A stretch of DNA of 64,000 nt from Rhodoferax sp. Its GTDB lineage: Bacteria; Pseudomonadota; Gammaproteobacteria; Burkholderiales; Burkholderiaceae_C. Below the pieces are notes generated by a model. That model made no database searches, was not told where the DNA came from, and was given only the letters and a program-made list of their open reading frames with translations. The stretch covers positions 1-64,000 of the forward strand of contig JAUXOA010000011.1 in the NCBI GenBank assembly GCA_030682475.1. The letters are read 5' to 3'. Of the stretch, positions 9,983-18,653 are shown in pieces (position 1 is the first letter of the stretch; every line of letters begins with the position of its first letter). The translations under genes and the position numbers were made by a program.

Positions 9983-11281
9983 TTACACCACTCCGGCCTG
10001 ACGCAGCGCGGCGATTTGCGCCGCATCCAGCCCCAGCCCGGCCAGCACTTCATCGGTATGCTCACCCAGGGCTGGCGGCGGCCGATTCAGCACCGGCGGC
10101 GTCGCCGTCAGGCGCAGCGGGCTGGCCACGCTGGCGATAGATTCGACCGCTGTCGGCGCCACAAGGCCGGGCTTGCAGGACTGACTGATTGCCAAACCGC
10201 GGGCCTTGACCTGAGCGTCGTCGAAGGCCTGGGCGATGTCGTTGATCGGGCCGCAGGGCACGGCCTGATCTTCCAGCAAGGCGACCCACTGCGCCGTGCT
10301 GCGCGTGCGGGTGAGCGCCTGCATGGCAGGGATCAGCACTTCGCGGTGTGTCACCCGCAGCGTGTTGCTGGCAAAACGGGGGTCGGCGCCCCACTCCGGG
10401 CGCTGCACCGCCTGGCAAAAACGGGCAAACTGGCCGTCGTTGCCAATCGCCAGCAGCATGGCGCCGTCCAGCGTCGGAAAATCCTGGTACGGCGCCAGGC
10501 TGGGGTGGCTGTTGCCCTGGCGCTGCGGCACCTGGCCGGTGTTCAAAAAGCCAGCCGCCTGGTTCGCCAGGATCGCCATGCCGACGTCAAGCAGGGCCAT
10601 GTCGATGTGCTGGCCCTCCCCGGTGCGGTTGCGCACTTCCAGTGCCGCCAGGATGGCGGTGGCGGCGTAAACCCCGGTGAACAAGTCGGTCAGGGCCACA
10701 CCCACACGCAGCGGGCCGCCGCCGCTCACCTCGTCGGGGCGGCCGGTGATGCTCATCATGCCGCTCATGGCCTGGATCATCAGGTCATAGCCCGCACGTT
10801 CGGCATAAGGTCCGTCCTGGCCAAAGCCGGTCACCGAGCAATAGATCAGGCGTGGATTGAGGGCTTTCAAGCTCTCAAAATCGAGCCCGTAGTTCGCCAG
10901 GCCGCCAACTTTGAAGTTTTCCACCATGATGTCGCTACTCAAGGCCATCTGGCGGATCAGCGCCTGACCTGCGGGCTTGGCCATGTCGATGGTGATGGAG
11001 CGTTTGTTGCGGTTGCAGGCGGTGAAGTAGGTGGCCTGATCGGTGTCTTTCCCCTGCGCATCTTGCAGAAACGGCGGGCCCCAGTGGCGCGTGTCGTCAC
11101 CGACGCCGGGGCGTTCCACCTTGACCACATCGGCGCCCAGGTCGGCCAGCATCTGGGTGCACCAGGGTCCGGCCAGCACGCGCGAGAGGTCGAGCACGCG
11201 CAGGTGGGCGAGGGCACTTTGCGGCGTCACAGCCTCGAGTTCGGTTGGTTCATGGCAATTCTTCAGGGAAATTGGCGTCAT
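9983..11281 (-). CDS. CaiB/BaiF-family CoA-transferase, probably succinyl-CoA:glutarate CoA-transferase
   Basis: A 432-residue class III CoA-transferase. It has the N-terminal LRVLDLSRVLAGPWCTQMLADLGADVVKVE block and the AGYDLMIQAMSG segment, whose Asp (about residue 166) corresponds in position to the catalytic Asp of formyl-CoA transferase. It also has the GRPDEVSGGGPLRVG segment. The gene is directly downstream of glutaryl-CoA dehydrogenase (39 bp). In Pseudomonas-type glutarate catabolism such a protein activates glutarate to glutaryl-CoA, which the dehydrogenase then oxidises. That specificity is inferred from context; the family also covers other carboxylic acids. Confidence 0.85.
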   Translation of the reverse strand: MTPISLKNCHEPTELEAVTPQSALAHLRVLDLSRVLAGPWCTQMLADLGADVVKVERPGVGDDTRHWGPPFLQDAQGKDTDQATYFTACNRNKRSITIDMAKPAGQALIRQMALSSDIMVENFKVGGLANYGLDFESLKALNPRLIYCSVTGFGQDGPYAERAGYDLMIQAMSGMMSITGRPDEVSGGGPLRVGVALTDLFTGVYAATAILAALEVRNRTGEGQHIDMALLDVGMAILANQAAGFLNTGQVPQRQGNSHPSLAPYQDFPTLDGAMLLAIGNDGQFARFCQAVQRPEWGADPRFASNTLRVTHREVLIPAMQALTRTRSTAQWVALLEDQAVPCGPINDIAQAFDDAQVKARGLAISQSCKPGLVAPTAVESIASVASPLRLTATPPVLNRPPPALGEHTDEVLAGLGLDAAQIAALRQAGVV

Positions 11282-11291
11282 CCCGGACGCA

Positions 11292-11319
11292 GAGGCACGG
11301 TGACAAGCTCCGGTGCCTC
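11292..11319. repeat. 7-bp stem-loop between gcdH and the CoA-transferase gene
   Basis: The short gap holds GAGGCAC (11292-11298) and its exact complement GTGCCTC (11313-11319) with a 14-base loop. It could be an mRNA-stabilising or attenuating hairpin between the two glutarate genes. There is no T-run after it on the reverse strand, so it is not a convincing terminator. Confidence 0.35.
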
Positions 11320-11320
11320 A

Positions 11321-12517
11321 TTAATTCGCAAACGCAGCAATCCCCGTCTGTGCCCGCCCCAGGATCAGCGCATGAATATCGTGCGTGCCTTCGTAGGTGT
11401 TCACCACTTCGAGGTTCACCAGATGGCGCGCCACGCCAAATTCGTCCGAGATGCCATTGCCGCCCATCATGTCGCGCGCCAGGCGGGCAATGTCGAGCGA
11501 CTTGCCGCAGGAGTTGCGCTTGAGCATGGAGGTGATCTCGACCGAGGCCGTGCCCTCGTCCTTCATACGCCCCAATCGCAGACAGCCTTGCAGGCCCAAT
11601 GCAATCTCGGTCTGCATGTCGGCCAGTTTTTTCTGGATCAACTGGTTGGCGGCCAGCGGTCGGCCAAATTGCTTGCGGTCCATGGTGTACTGGCGCGAAC
11701 GGAACCAGCAGTCTTCGGCCGCGCCCAGTGCGCCCCAGGCAATGCCGTAGCGCGCCGAATTCAGGCAGGTGAACGGGCCTTTGAGACCCTGCACCTCGGG
11801 GAAGGCGTTTTCTTCCGGGCAAAACACACCGTCCATCACGATCTCACCCGTGATGCTGGCGCGCAAGCCGACCTTGCCGTGGATGGCGGGGGCGCTCAAG
11901 CCCTTCATGCCTTTGTCCAGCACGAAGCCGCGAATCGGTCCGACTTGCCCCGACTCGCTCACCTCCTTGGCCCAAACCACAAACACATCGGCAATCGGGC
12001 TGTTGGAGATCCACATCTTGGCGCCGCTGAGCTTGTAGCCGCCAGCCACCTTGTGCGCGCGGCTGGCCATGGAACCGGGGTCGGAGCCGTGGTCGGGCTC
12101 GGTCAGGCCAAAGCAGCCAATCCACTCACCGGTCGCGAGTTTGGGCAAATACTTTTGCCTCTGCGCCTCGGTGCCAAATTCAAAAATGGGCACCATCACG
12201 AGAGAGCTCTGCACGCTCATCATGGAGCGGTAACCCGAGTCCACGCGCTCGACTTCGCGCGCAATCAGGCCGTAGGCCACGTAGTTCAGGCCCGGGCCGC
12301 CATAGGCTTCGGGAATGGTGGGCCCAAGCAGGCCGAGCGCCCCCATTTCACGGAAGATGGCGACATCAGACTGCTCCTTGCGAAAGGCCTCGATCACGCG
12401 CGGCTGCAGCTTGTCCTGGCAGTACGCGGCGGTGGCATCGCGCACCATGCGCTCATCGTCGCTGAGCTGTTGATCGAGCAGAAAGGGGTCTTGCCAGTTG
12501 AATGCGGCGTGGGCCAT
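11321..12517 (-). CDS. gcdH: Glutaryl-CoA dehydrogenase
   Basis: A 398-residue acyl-CoA dehydrogenase fold flavoprotein that oxidatively decarboxylates glutaryl-CoA to crotonyl-CoA in lysine/tryptophan/glutarate breakdown. It has the FAD/substrate blocks [17 protein letters not shown] and [19 protein letters not shown]. Near the C-terminus is [17 protein letters not shown], where the Glu of [10 protein letters not shown] is the catalytic base of this subfamily, and the Arg in [14 protein letters not shown] is also typical. The ATG at 12517 is preceded by a GGAG ribosome site; the frame continues upstream without support. It is divergent from a LysR regulator and followed by a CoA-transferase gene. 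Confidence 0.93.
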   Translation of the reverse strand: MAHAAFNWQDPFLLDQQLSDDERMVRDATAAYCQDKLQPRVIEAFRKEQSDVAIFREMGALGLLGPTIPEAYGGPGLNYVAYGLIAREVERVDSGYRSMMSVQSSLVMVPIFEFGTEAQRQKYLPKLATGEWIGCFGLTEPDHGSDPGSMASRAHKVAGGYKLSGAKMWISNSPIADVFVVWAKEVSESGQVGPIRGFVLDKGMKGLSAPAIHGKVGLRASITGEIVMDGVFCPEENAFPEVQGLKGPFTCLNSARYGIAWGALGAAEDCWFRSRQYTMDRKQFGRPLAANQLIQKKLADMQTEIALGLQGCLRLGRMKDEGTASVEITSMLKRNSCGKSLDIARLARDMMGGNGISDEFGVARHLVNLEVVNTYEGTHDIHALILGRAQTGIAAFAN

Positions 12518-12620
12518 TGATGTCTCCAGTGATAGATTGGCCTCGATGGTAGCGCCGGGACGGACGGCATACAAGCGATGACTTCTCAACTAGGTATGAT
12601 AAAAAATCACTTGTTGCGAC

Positions 12621-12634
12621 TTATGAGGTCATAA
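12621..12634. promoter_or_regulatory. Perfect palindrome with T-N12-A form, candidate LysR-type operator
   Basis: TTATGAGGTCATAA lies in the 159-bp divergent gap, 43 bp before the LysR gene and about 105 bp upstream of gcdH. It is a perfect dyad (TTATGA/TCATAA around GG) of the T-N(11-12)-A kind bound by LysR-type regulators. Location and symmetry suggest control of both directions; binding is inferred. Confidence 0.5.
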
Positions 12635-12676
12635 ACTTCTGGATTTACCGCTTAAGTTGTGTACATTTGACACATC

Positions 12677-13582
12677 ATGCGCAGAAAAATCCCTTCCCTG
12701 CAAGCGCTGGCCTGCTTCGAAGCCGCCGCCCGCCACGAGAGCTACACCCGCGCCGCGCAAGAACTGGCGCTGACGCAAAGCGCAGTGTCGCGGCAAATCA
12801 CGGCGCTGGAAGAGTTTTTGGGCGTTGCCCTGTTTCGCCGAACACGGCACGGCGTGGCGCTGACCGAACGCGGCGCCGACTACGCAACCCAAGTGGCGCC
12901 GCGCTTGCAGGCTCTGGAGCAAGATACCTTGGACGTGATGTCCACACAAGGCCGTGGCGGCACCCTGCACCTGGCGGCGGTGCCCACGTTTGCGACGCGC
13001 TGGCTGATACCACGCCTGCCCGATCTGAAAGCGCTGCACCCCGAGATCACGGTCCACATCGAGACCCGAACCCGCCCCTTCATGTTTGCCGACACGGCGT
13101 TTGACGCGGCGCTCTACGCCGGCACGGCCGAGCAGGTCAGCAACTGGGCCGGCACCCAGGCCGTGCGGCTGCTGGCGGAAGACGTGGTGCCGGTCTGCAG
13201 CCCCAAATTACGGGGCTCTCAGACCACGCTGACGCCCGAGGCCATCGCGCAGCTCCCGCTGTTGCAGCAAAGCACCCGGCCCGACGGCTGGCGGCGCTGG
13301 TTTGAGGCCATGGGCGTAGCCGCCCCACAAGCCTTGGCTGGCCCACGCTTCGAGCTGTTCTCCATGACCGCCGCTGCTGCTGCTTGCGGCCTGGGACTGG
13401 CACTGGTGCCACGCCTGCTGATAGAAGCCGAGCTGGCGCGCGGTGAATTGGTGGTGGCGTGCAAGCAGCCCCTGCAAGGCGAGCGGGCTTACTACCTGGT
13501 CACGCCGGAGCGCAGCGAGGAGCGGCCCGTCATGAAAAGCTTTCTGGCCTGGCTACAGCAAGCGGCCAGGCCAACGGCGTAG
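12677..13582 (+). CDS. LysR-family regulator of the glutarate genes
   Basis: A 301-residue LysR-type regulator. The winged helix is at residues 1-65 (ALACFEAAARHESYTRAAQELALTQSAVSRQI, LFRRTRHGVALTERG), followed by a periplasmic-binding-like effector domain of the GcvA/AmpR type (LHLAAVPTFATRWLIPRLP). It is divergent from gcdH, the classical arrangement for an activator that senses a pathway intermediate such as glutarate or glutaryl-CoA. Effector identity is inference from position (GcdR-like). Confidence 0.85.
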   Translation: MRRKIPSLQALACFEAAARHESYTRAAQELALTQSAVSRQITALEEFLGVALFRRTRHGVALTERGADYATQVAPRLQALEQDTLDVMSTQGRGGTLHLAAVPTFATRWLIPRLPDLKALHPEITVHIETRTRPFMFADTAFDAALYAGTAEQVSNWAGTQAVRLLAEDVVPVCSPKLRGSQTTLTPEAIAQLPLLQQSTRPDGWRRWFEAMGVAAPQALAGPRFELFSMTAAAAACGLGLALVPRLLIEAELARGELVVACKQPLQGERAYYLVTPERSEERPVMKSFLAWLQQAARPTA

Positions 13583-13600
13583 CCGCCGCTGGGTCAGGCC

Positions 13601-13623
13601 GGCTATTGCTGCTATAGCAAGCC
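13601..13623. terminator. Imperfect dyad between convergent lysR and M3 peptidase genes
   Basis: GGCTATTGCT and AGCAAGCC can pair around a short loop, overlapping the stop codon of the peptidase gene. It stands exactly between two convergent genes, so a bidirectional stop is plausible. The stem is imperfect and the T-tract weak (CGTTTTC on one side only). Confidence 0.3.
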
Positions 13624-15660
13624 GCGTTTTCTGAGCATCGGCTCCACTTTGGGATCCCGTCCCCGGAACGCACGGTAGGCCGCTGCGGGCTCCTGCGTGT
13701 TGCCAGCGCTGTAGACATGGCGCAGCAGGCGTGCCGCCGTGGCAGCGTCGAACGGGTTGCCGGTTTCGGTGAAGGCGTCATAGCCGTCGGCCTCCAGCAC
13801 CTCGGCCCACATGTAGACGTAGTAGCCCGCCGCATAGCCGGGCCCGGAAAACAGATGTTTGAAGTGCGACAGGTAGTGGCGCTGGCCAATGTCCGGCGGC
13901 ACACCCAGCAATTGACACTGCTCGGCTTCAAACGCGGCAATGTCAACCGGCGTGCCGTTGGGCAAGGAATGCAGCGCCATGTCGATCAGCGCCGGGCCGA
14001 CATACTGCACGGTGGCCCAGGCCTGGTTGAACTGGCTGGCCTGCCTGAGCTTGGCCAGCAAGGTCGCGGGAATGCCTTCGCCGGTCTCAAAGTGGCGGGC
14101 GTGGCGCGCCAGCACCTCTTCTTCTTCGGCCCAGTTCTCAAACAACTGCGACGGCAGTTCGACGTAGTCGCGCAAGACGCTGGTGCCCGCCAGCCGTTCG
14201 TAGCTGGCCTGGGACAAGAGGCCGTGCAGACCGTGGCCAAATTCGTGAAACAAGGTGCGAACGTCCTCAAAGCTCAAGAGCGTGGGCGTGGCCTTGGCGA
14301 AGTTGTTGTTGTTGATCACGATTGGCAAAGTGCCGCCGTTGTGGCCCGACTGGCTGCGAAATACGCTCATCCAGGCCCCGCTGCGCTTGCTGGCGCGGGC
14401 AAAATTGTCGCCAATGAAAATGCCCACCAGCTCCCCCTGGCGTGCACGCACTTCCCACAGGCGCGCATCCGGGTGGTGCAAGACTTGGCCCTGTTGTTCT
14501 ACAAACGTGATGCCAAACAGGCGATTGGCGCAGTCGAACATGGCGTTAATCATGTTGTCCAGCGCGAAGTAGGGCTTGACCTGCGCGTCGTCGAGCTGGA
14601 AGCGCTGCTGGCGCACTTTTTCTGCCAGGTAACGCCAGTCCCAGGCGGCCACGTCCAGCGGCTCGCCCAGCGATCTGGCCATGGCCACCAGCGCGACACG
14701 GTCCGCACTGGCTTTTTCCTTGGCCGGCTCCCAGGCCTTGGTCAGGAGCGCCGTCACGGCGCCGGTGTTGCCCGCCATGCGGTCCACCAACTCATAGTCC
14801 GCGTAGCTGGCATAACCATGCAGAGCCGCCTGCTCCTGGCGCAGGGCCATGATTCTTGCCGCAATCGGGCGGTTGTCATGGCGGCCTTCTTGCGCGCCGC
14901 GCGCAACGCGGGCACGCCAGACGGTCTCGCGCAGATCACGACGGGCGGAAAAAGTCAGGAACGGCTCGGCCACCGATGGCGAGAGCGTAATCACATGGCT
15001 GCCCGCTGGCAAACCAAGCTGTAGCGCCGCCGATTGGGCCGAGGCCAGCAGAAATGGCGGCAACCCGGCCAGATCGGCCTGGTCCTTGAGCGCCAGCGCA
15101 AAGCCGGCCTCGTCGGCCAGCACATTTTGTCCAAACTGGGCACACAGGCTGGCCAGCTCTTCCATCACGGCAGCGTAACGTTGGCGCGCGGCTTGCGGCA
15201 GCTTGGCGCCGCAGCGCACAAAGTCCAGATGCACACGCTCCAGCAGGCGCAACTGCTGCGCGTTCAGCCCCAACGCACTGCGAAGCGCATAGAGTGCATC
15301 GATGCGCTGGAACAGGTCGGCATTCATGTAGATTGCGTTGTCATGCGCCGCCTGGCGCGGCGCCATCTCGCGTTCCACCGCTTGCAGCGCGGGCGAAGTT
15401 TCGCTGGCGCACAGGTTGTGAAACAGGAGTTCGATGCGCGTGCCCAGACGGCCGCTCTCGTCAAACGCCGGTAGCGTGTTGGCAAAGGTGGCGGGCTCCG
15501 GGTTGCGCGCAATGGCATCGAGCTCGGCCAGATGGGCGGGCAGGGCGGCCTCAAATGCGGGCAAGAAATCAGAGGCCTGCACGCTGCCAAAAGGCGGCAG
15601 GCCATAGGCGCCGCTCCAGTCATGCAAAAGAGGGTTGATGGCGAGGGAGTCGCGGTTCAT
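13612..15660 (-). CDS. prlC: M3-family metallopeptidase, oligopeptidase A
   Basis: A 682-residue cytosolic zinc oligopeptidase of the thimet/PrlC family. It degrades short peptides, such as signal-peptide remnants and proteolysis products. The zinc motif HEFGH is at residues 472-476 (LFHEFGHGLHGLL), with the third ligand expected in the downstream helix. The DFLPAFEAALPAHLAELD opening and the AGYYVYMWAEVLEADGYDAF segment near the end are typical. The ATG at 15658-15660 begins MNRDSLAINPLL. The stop codon of the upstream TldE-like gene is 29 bp away, so these peptidase genes may be one unit. Confidence 0.9.
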   Translation of the reverse strand: MNRDSLAINPLLHDWSGAYGLPPFGSVQASDFLPAFEAALPAHLAELDAIARNPEPATFANTLPAFDESGRLGTRIELLFHNLCASETSPALQAVEREMAPRQAAHDNAIYMNADLFQRIDALYALRSALGLNAQQLRLLERVHLDFVRCGAKLPQAARQRYAAVMEELASLCAQFGQNVLADEAGFALALKDQADLAGLPPFLLASAQSAALQLGLPAGSHVITLSPSVAEPFLTFSARRDLRETVWRARVARGAQEGRHDNRPIAARIMALRQEQAALHGYASYADYELVDRMAGNTGAVTALLTKAWEPAKEKASADRVALVAMARSLGEPLDVAAWDWRYLAEKVRQQRFQLDDAQVKPYFALDNMINAMFDCANRLFGITFVEQQGQVLHHPDARLWEVRARQGELVGIFIGDNFARASKRSGAWMSVFRSQSGHNGGTLPIVINNNNFAKATPTLLSFEDVRTLFHEFGHGLHGLLSQASYERLAGTSVLRDYVELPSQLFENWAEEEEVLARHARHFETGEGIPATLLAKLRQASQFNQAWATVQYVGPALIDMALHSLPNGTPVDIAAFEAEQCQLLGVPPDIGQRHYLSHFKHLFSGPGYAAGYYVYMWAEVLEADGYDAFTETGNPFDAATAARLLRHVYSAGNTQEPAAAYRAFRGRDPKVEPMLRKRGLL

Positions 15661-15688
15661 GACTTGGGCTTTCGATGGTGATGCAGGC

Positions 15689-17035
15689 TCATAGCGTAAA
15701 CGTAAAGCCCTCAATCAAGGCCCCCGGCGTTCGCGATCCGCCCAATGCGCGATGAAAATACGTTTCAACTGCGGGGTCGATCTCGGCCTGGGTCGTGAGC
15801 GCGATCAATTTGGAGCCCAGTGCATCGTACAGACTCTCATCCCAGCGCAGGTCATTGATGGGGCCAACAATCTCCCCGTCTTCCACCCAGAAGCAGGCAT
15901 AACGCGTCATGCCGGTGACACGGGCAGAAACGAGGTCACTCCAGTTCAGGTAATGCAGGTTGGAGAGATAAAGACCGGTGCCCAGTGCTTTCAGAATGTC
16001 TTTTTCTTCCAGCGTGCCCGGTTTGACGTCCAGCGCGCGTGGTGCTTCTGATTCGGAGGCGGCGTTGGCTTGCATGCCGTACTCTTTGGCCGTGCGCGAA
16101 TTAACCAGCAATTCCTTGAGTTCACCCGCCTCGATCAGCGCCAAGGTGGTGGCAGATACCTCGCCCAGGCTGTTGAAGCGCGGCGCCAGGCCCATGCCAA
16201 AATTCTCGTCAACGTTCAACAGGGGTGACAGACGTGCCTCTTTTTCCGCCAGTTTCTTGAGCGGGCTGCGGCCTTGCTTCCAGGCCGATGCTGAGAGCGC
16301 ATGCCAGCCCAGCATGCCCATCAGATCGGAAAAAGCGCGTGGCACCAGGTAGGTGCGGTATTTTCCAGGCGGGACGTTCTGGGTCGGTTTGTCGAGCATG
16401 TCGAGCAAGCGCCGGGTGCGACCCAGATTGGCCGCCCACTCATCTGCGTTCCAGCGCGCGCCGGCGTAACTTCCCTTGGCCGCTTTAGGGCCGTTATAAA
16501 GCGAGTAATCGAGGAAAAAAGACTCGGTCGCAAACCAGTGCTGCTGGCCTTTGGAATTTCGATTGCCGCGAATGACCACGCCGCCCGCATAGAGCCCAGC
16601 CAAATCGCAGGCTTCTGCCGGGCCCACAACGGCACTGACGATGTCTTGCGGCGCCAACAAAGCGCCCCGGAATTCCTCGTCGCTTGCGCCATTGTTTTGC
16701 ATCGGCACCTGATGCGGATCGGGTGGCAGCACCGCTACTTCCTGGCGGCAGTTCTCCAATAGCCGCGCCATGGCGGCACGGTCAACGTCCGGATTGCCGG
16801 ACAAGGTGCGCGATTGCTCCACCGTGCGGCCATTGCTTTGCAGCCGCAAGGCCATAACGATTTGTTCCACATCGGTATTTTGGCGAACACGATTGGCGTT
16901 GAAGCGCACGAACAGGGTTTCTTCTGCCGTGATATTGAGGGCAGCCTCTTCGCCGACCTCAAGCCGGCCCAGAATGTCGGCCGACACCAGCTCAAAATGC
17001 TGGTGTACCTGGCTGATGAAATCGGGCTGATTCAT
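15689..17035 (-). CDS. TldD/PmbA-family protein, TldE-like partner subunit
   Basis: A 448-residue member of the TldD/PmbA metalloprotease family lacking the HExxxH zinc motif. That matches the catalytically silent TldE/PmbA partner of a heterodimer. Family features seen include the N-terminal LNITAEETLFVRFNANRVRQ strand region, a middle FATESFFLDYSLYNGPKAAKGSY block and the C-terminal YLSNLHYLNWSDLVSARVTGMTRYACFW region. Its ATG overlaps the stop of the upstream TldD-like gene by 4 bp, which implies stoichiometric co-translation. It is related to, but not clearly, the canonical TldE that processes microcin B17 and other peptides. The substrate is unknown. Confidence 0.82.
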   Translation of the reverse strand: MNQPDFISQVHQHFELVSADILGRLEVGEEAALNITAEETLFVRFNANRVRQNTDVEQIVMALRLQSNGRTVEQSRTLSGNPDVDRAAMARLLENCRQEVAVLPPDPHQVPMQNNGASDEEFRGALLAPQDIVSAVVGPAEACDLAGLYAGGVVIRGNRNSKGQQHWFATESFFLDYSLYNGPKAAKGSYAGARWNADEWAANLGRTRRLLDMLDKPTQNVPPGKYRTYLVPRAFSDLMGMLGWHALSASAWKQGRSPLKKLAEKEARLSPLLNVDENFGMGLAPRFNSLGEVSATTLALIEAGELKELLVNSRTAKEYGMQANAASESEAPRALDVKPGTLEEKDILKALGTGLYLSNLHYLNWSDLVSARVTGMTRYACFWVEDGEIVGPINDLRWDESLYDALGSKLIALTTQAEIDPAVETYFHRALGGSRTPGALIEGFTFTL

Positions 17036-18462
17036 GACTGACCTCCGAACACTTCCACGTTGCGAAACAGGCAGGCCGGGGAAGAGTGCCCGACGCGAAT
17101 CACCTGGTTGGGCTCGCCCTTGCCACAAAAGGGCGTACCGTGCGTGGCCTCTTCGCGGCCGACACCGGCCAGACGATTCCAGAAGTCCACCGTGACACCC
17201 CTGTAATTAGGGTTGCGCACGACTTTGCCGAGCTTGCCGTTTTCGATCAATTGCCCATGCTCGCAGCCAAACTGGAACTTGTTGCGGTAGTCGTCGATAG
17301 ACCAGGACCGGTTAGTGCGCATGAGGACGCCGTTTTCGACCTGTCCGATTAATTCGTCCAGGCTTGAGGCGCCAGGCTCCAGATTGATGTTGGCCATGCG
17401 ATCAATCGGCGCCCGATTCCAGGAGGCCGAGCGGAAATTTGCCACGCCGGGCAAGCTTGAGCGTTGCTGCGATTCGAGCGCGCCCAAACCTCTTTTCAAC
17501 ACGCCGTTTTCGATCAGCAATTCACGCGTGGCGGGATGGCCGCCATCGTCGAACGCATAGCTCGCCAATGAATTGGCCTTGTCCGGATCGAAGCTCACGT
17601 TCATCAAGGCGGAGCCGTATTGCAGGCAACCGAAATCGGCCGGTTTCACAAAGCTCCAGCCGGCGTAGTTTCGCTCGTCGCCCAGGATGCGATCGAGTTC
17701 AAGCGGGTGCCCAATCGACTCATGAATCTGCAACATCATCTGGTCCGGCATCAGGATCAGGTCCATTCGTCCGGATGGACAGTTGGGCGCATTCAACAAC
17801 AGAAGCGCCTCCCGTGCCGTGCGCTCGGCGTGCTCGGCGAACGTCAAGCGCTCGAATACTTCGCCACCGAACTGGCCGGTATGCGACCAACTGCGGCTCT
17901 GGGATTGGAGCCCTTCGACGGCCGTTGCGGTCAGCGCGATGTCCACCATGTCAAAGCACTGACGCGTGTCACTGCCATTTGAAGAAAAGAAATCAATCTG
18001 CGTCTGGATCGTCATGGCACGCGCGCACCGATTCACCACTGAAGCGGACAGGTTCATGGCCCGGGAGCCCGCCAACAGACAGTCGGTCATCTCGGCCAGT
18101 GCGGTAGCGTCCAGCGTTTTCTGGTGCGGGCTCTGGTAGTGCCCTTGCGCACGGGGGCGCTCGCTGGCGGCGAAAGAATGCACCTTATGACGGCTGGTGG
18201 CGCGGGTGGTGGCGAGGGCGCGGTCGAAGGCACGCTTCAAACCTTCATCGCTGACATCGGCGGTAGCAGCATAACCAAAGTGACCGTCTACCAGAACCTC
18301 GCACATCGCGCCCTCATCGATGGTGCTCTCGTTTTTTTCCGGCCGGTCATTGCGCACCACACGTTGCCGGGTGGTCTCGCGGGAATAGCGCAGCCCCGCC
18401 CAATCGGCGGCTTGTCGGGCGTGTTTCAAGGCGGCTTCGGTCGTCGGGGTCGGGTTTGGCAT
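17032..18462 (-). CDS. TldD-like metalloprotease subunit
   Basis: A 476-residue TldD-family protein. The zinc-binding HExxxH motif is present as IHESIGHPLELDR, so this is the active subunit of the pair with the downstream TldE-like protein. The N-terminal AADWAGLRYSRETTRQRVVRNDR and DGHFGYAATADVS blocks are typical. It starts at an ATG 191 bp from the divergent M16 protease gene. TldD/TldE complexes degrade unfolded or modified peptides through an internal chamber; this pair looks like a paralogous branch, since the N-terminal sequence departs from E. coli TldD. Confidence 0.83.
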   Translation of the reverse strand: MPNPTPTTEAALKHARQAADWAGLRYSRETTRQRVVRNDRPEKNESTIDEGAMCEVLVDGHFGYAATADVSDEGLKRAFDRALATTRATSRHKVHSFAASERPRAQGHYQSPHQKTLDATALAEMTDCLLAGSRAMNLSASVVNRCARAMTIQTQIDFFSSNGSDTRQCFDMVDIALTATAVEGLQSQSRSWSHTGQFGGEVFERLTFAEHAERTAREALLLLNAPNCPSGRMDLILMPDQMMLQIHESIGHPLELDRILGDERNYAGWSFVKPADFGCLQYGSALMNVSFDPDKANSLASYAFDDGGHPATRELLIENGVLKRGLGALESQQRSSLPGVANFRSASWNRAPIDRMANINLEPGASSLDELIGQVENGVLMRTNRSWSIDDYRNKFQFGCEHGQLIENGKLGKVVRNPNYRGVTVDFWNRLAGVGREEATHGTPFCGKGEPNQVIRVGHSSPACLFRNVEVFGGQS

Positions 18463-18653
18463 GGCTTGGTTTTGACGCTGGCACAGCGCTCGCTAAATGT
18501 GAGTGGACAAGGGCCGGGAATTTACCATGCGATGGCGATCGGTGCTGAATCTGCTGGACGCCGGCCCTCCTGTTGGGTGGAGCGCGCGGATGCGCAGCCA
18601 TCTCCTTGCGCTAGTATCTGCGCTTTCAGGCCTTCTCCCAAGGAGTGATTTAG

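Noticed and set aside
9935-12520. 861-codon forward frame across the CoA-transferase and gcdH genes
   Set aside because: The reverse-strand genes show clear family motifs; the forward frame is rich in His, Gln and Arg as expected for an antisense frame.
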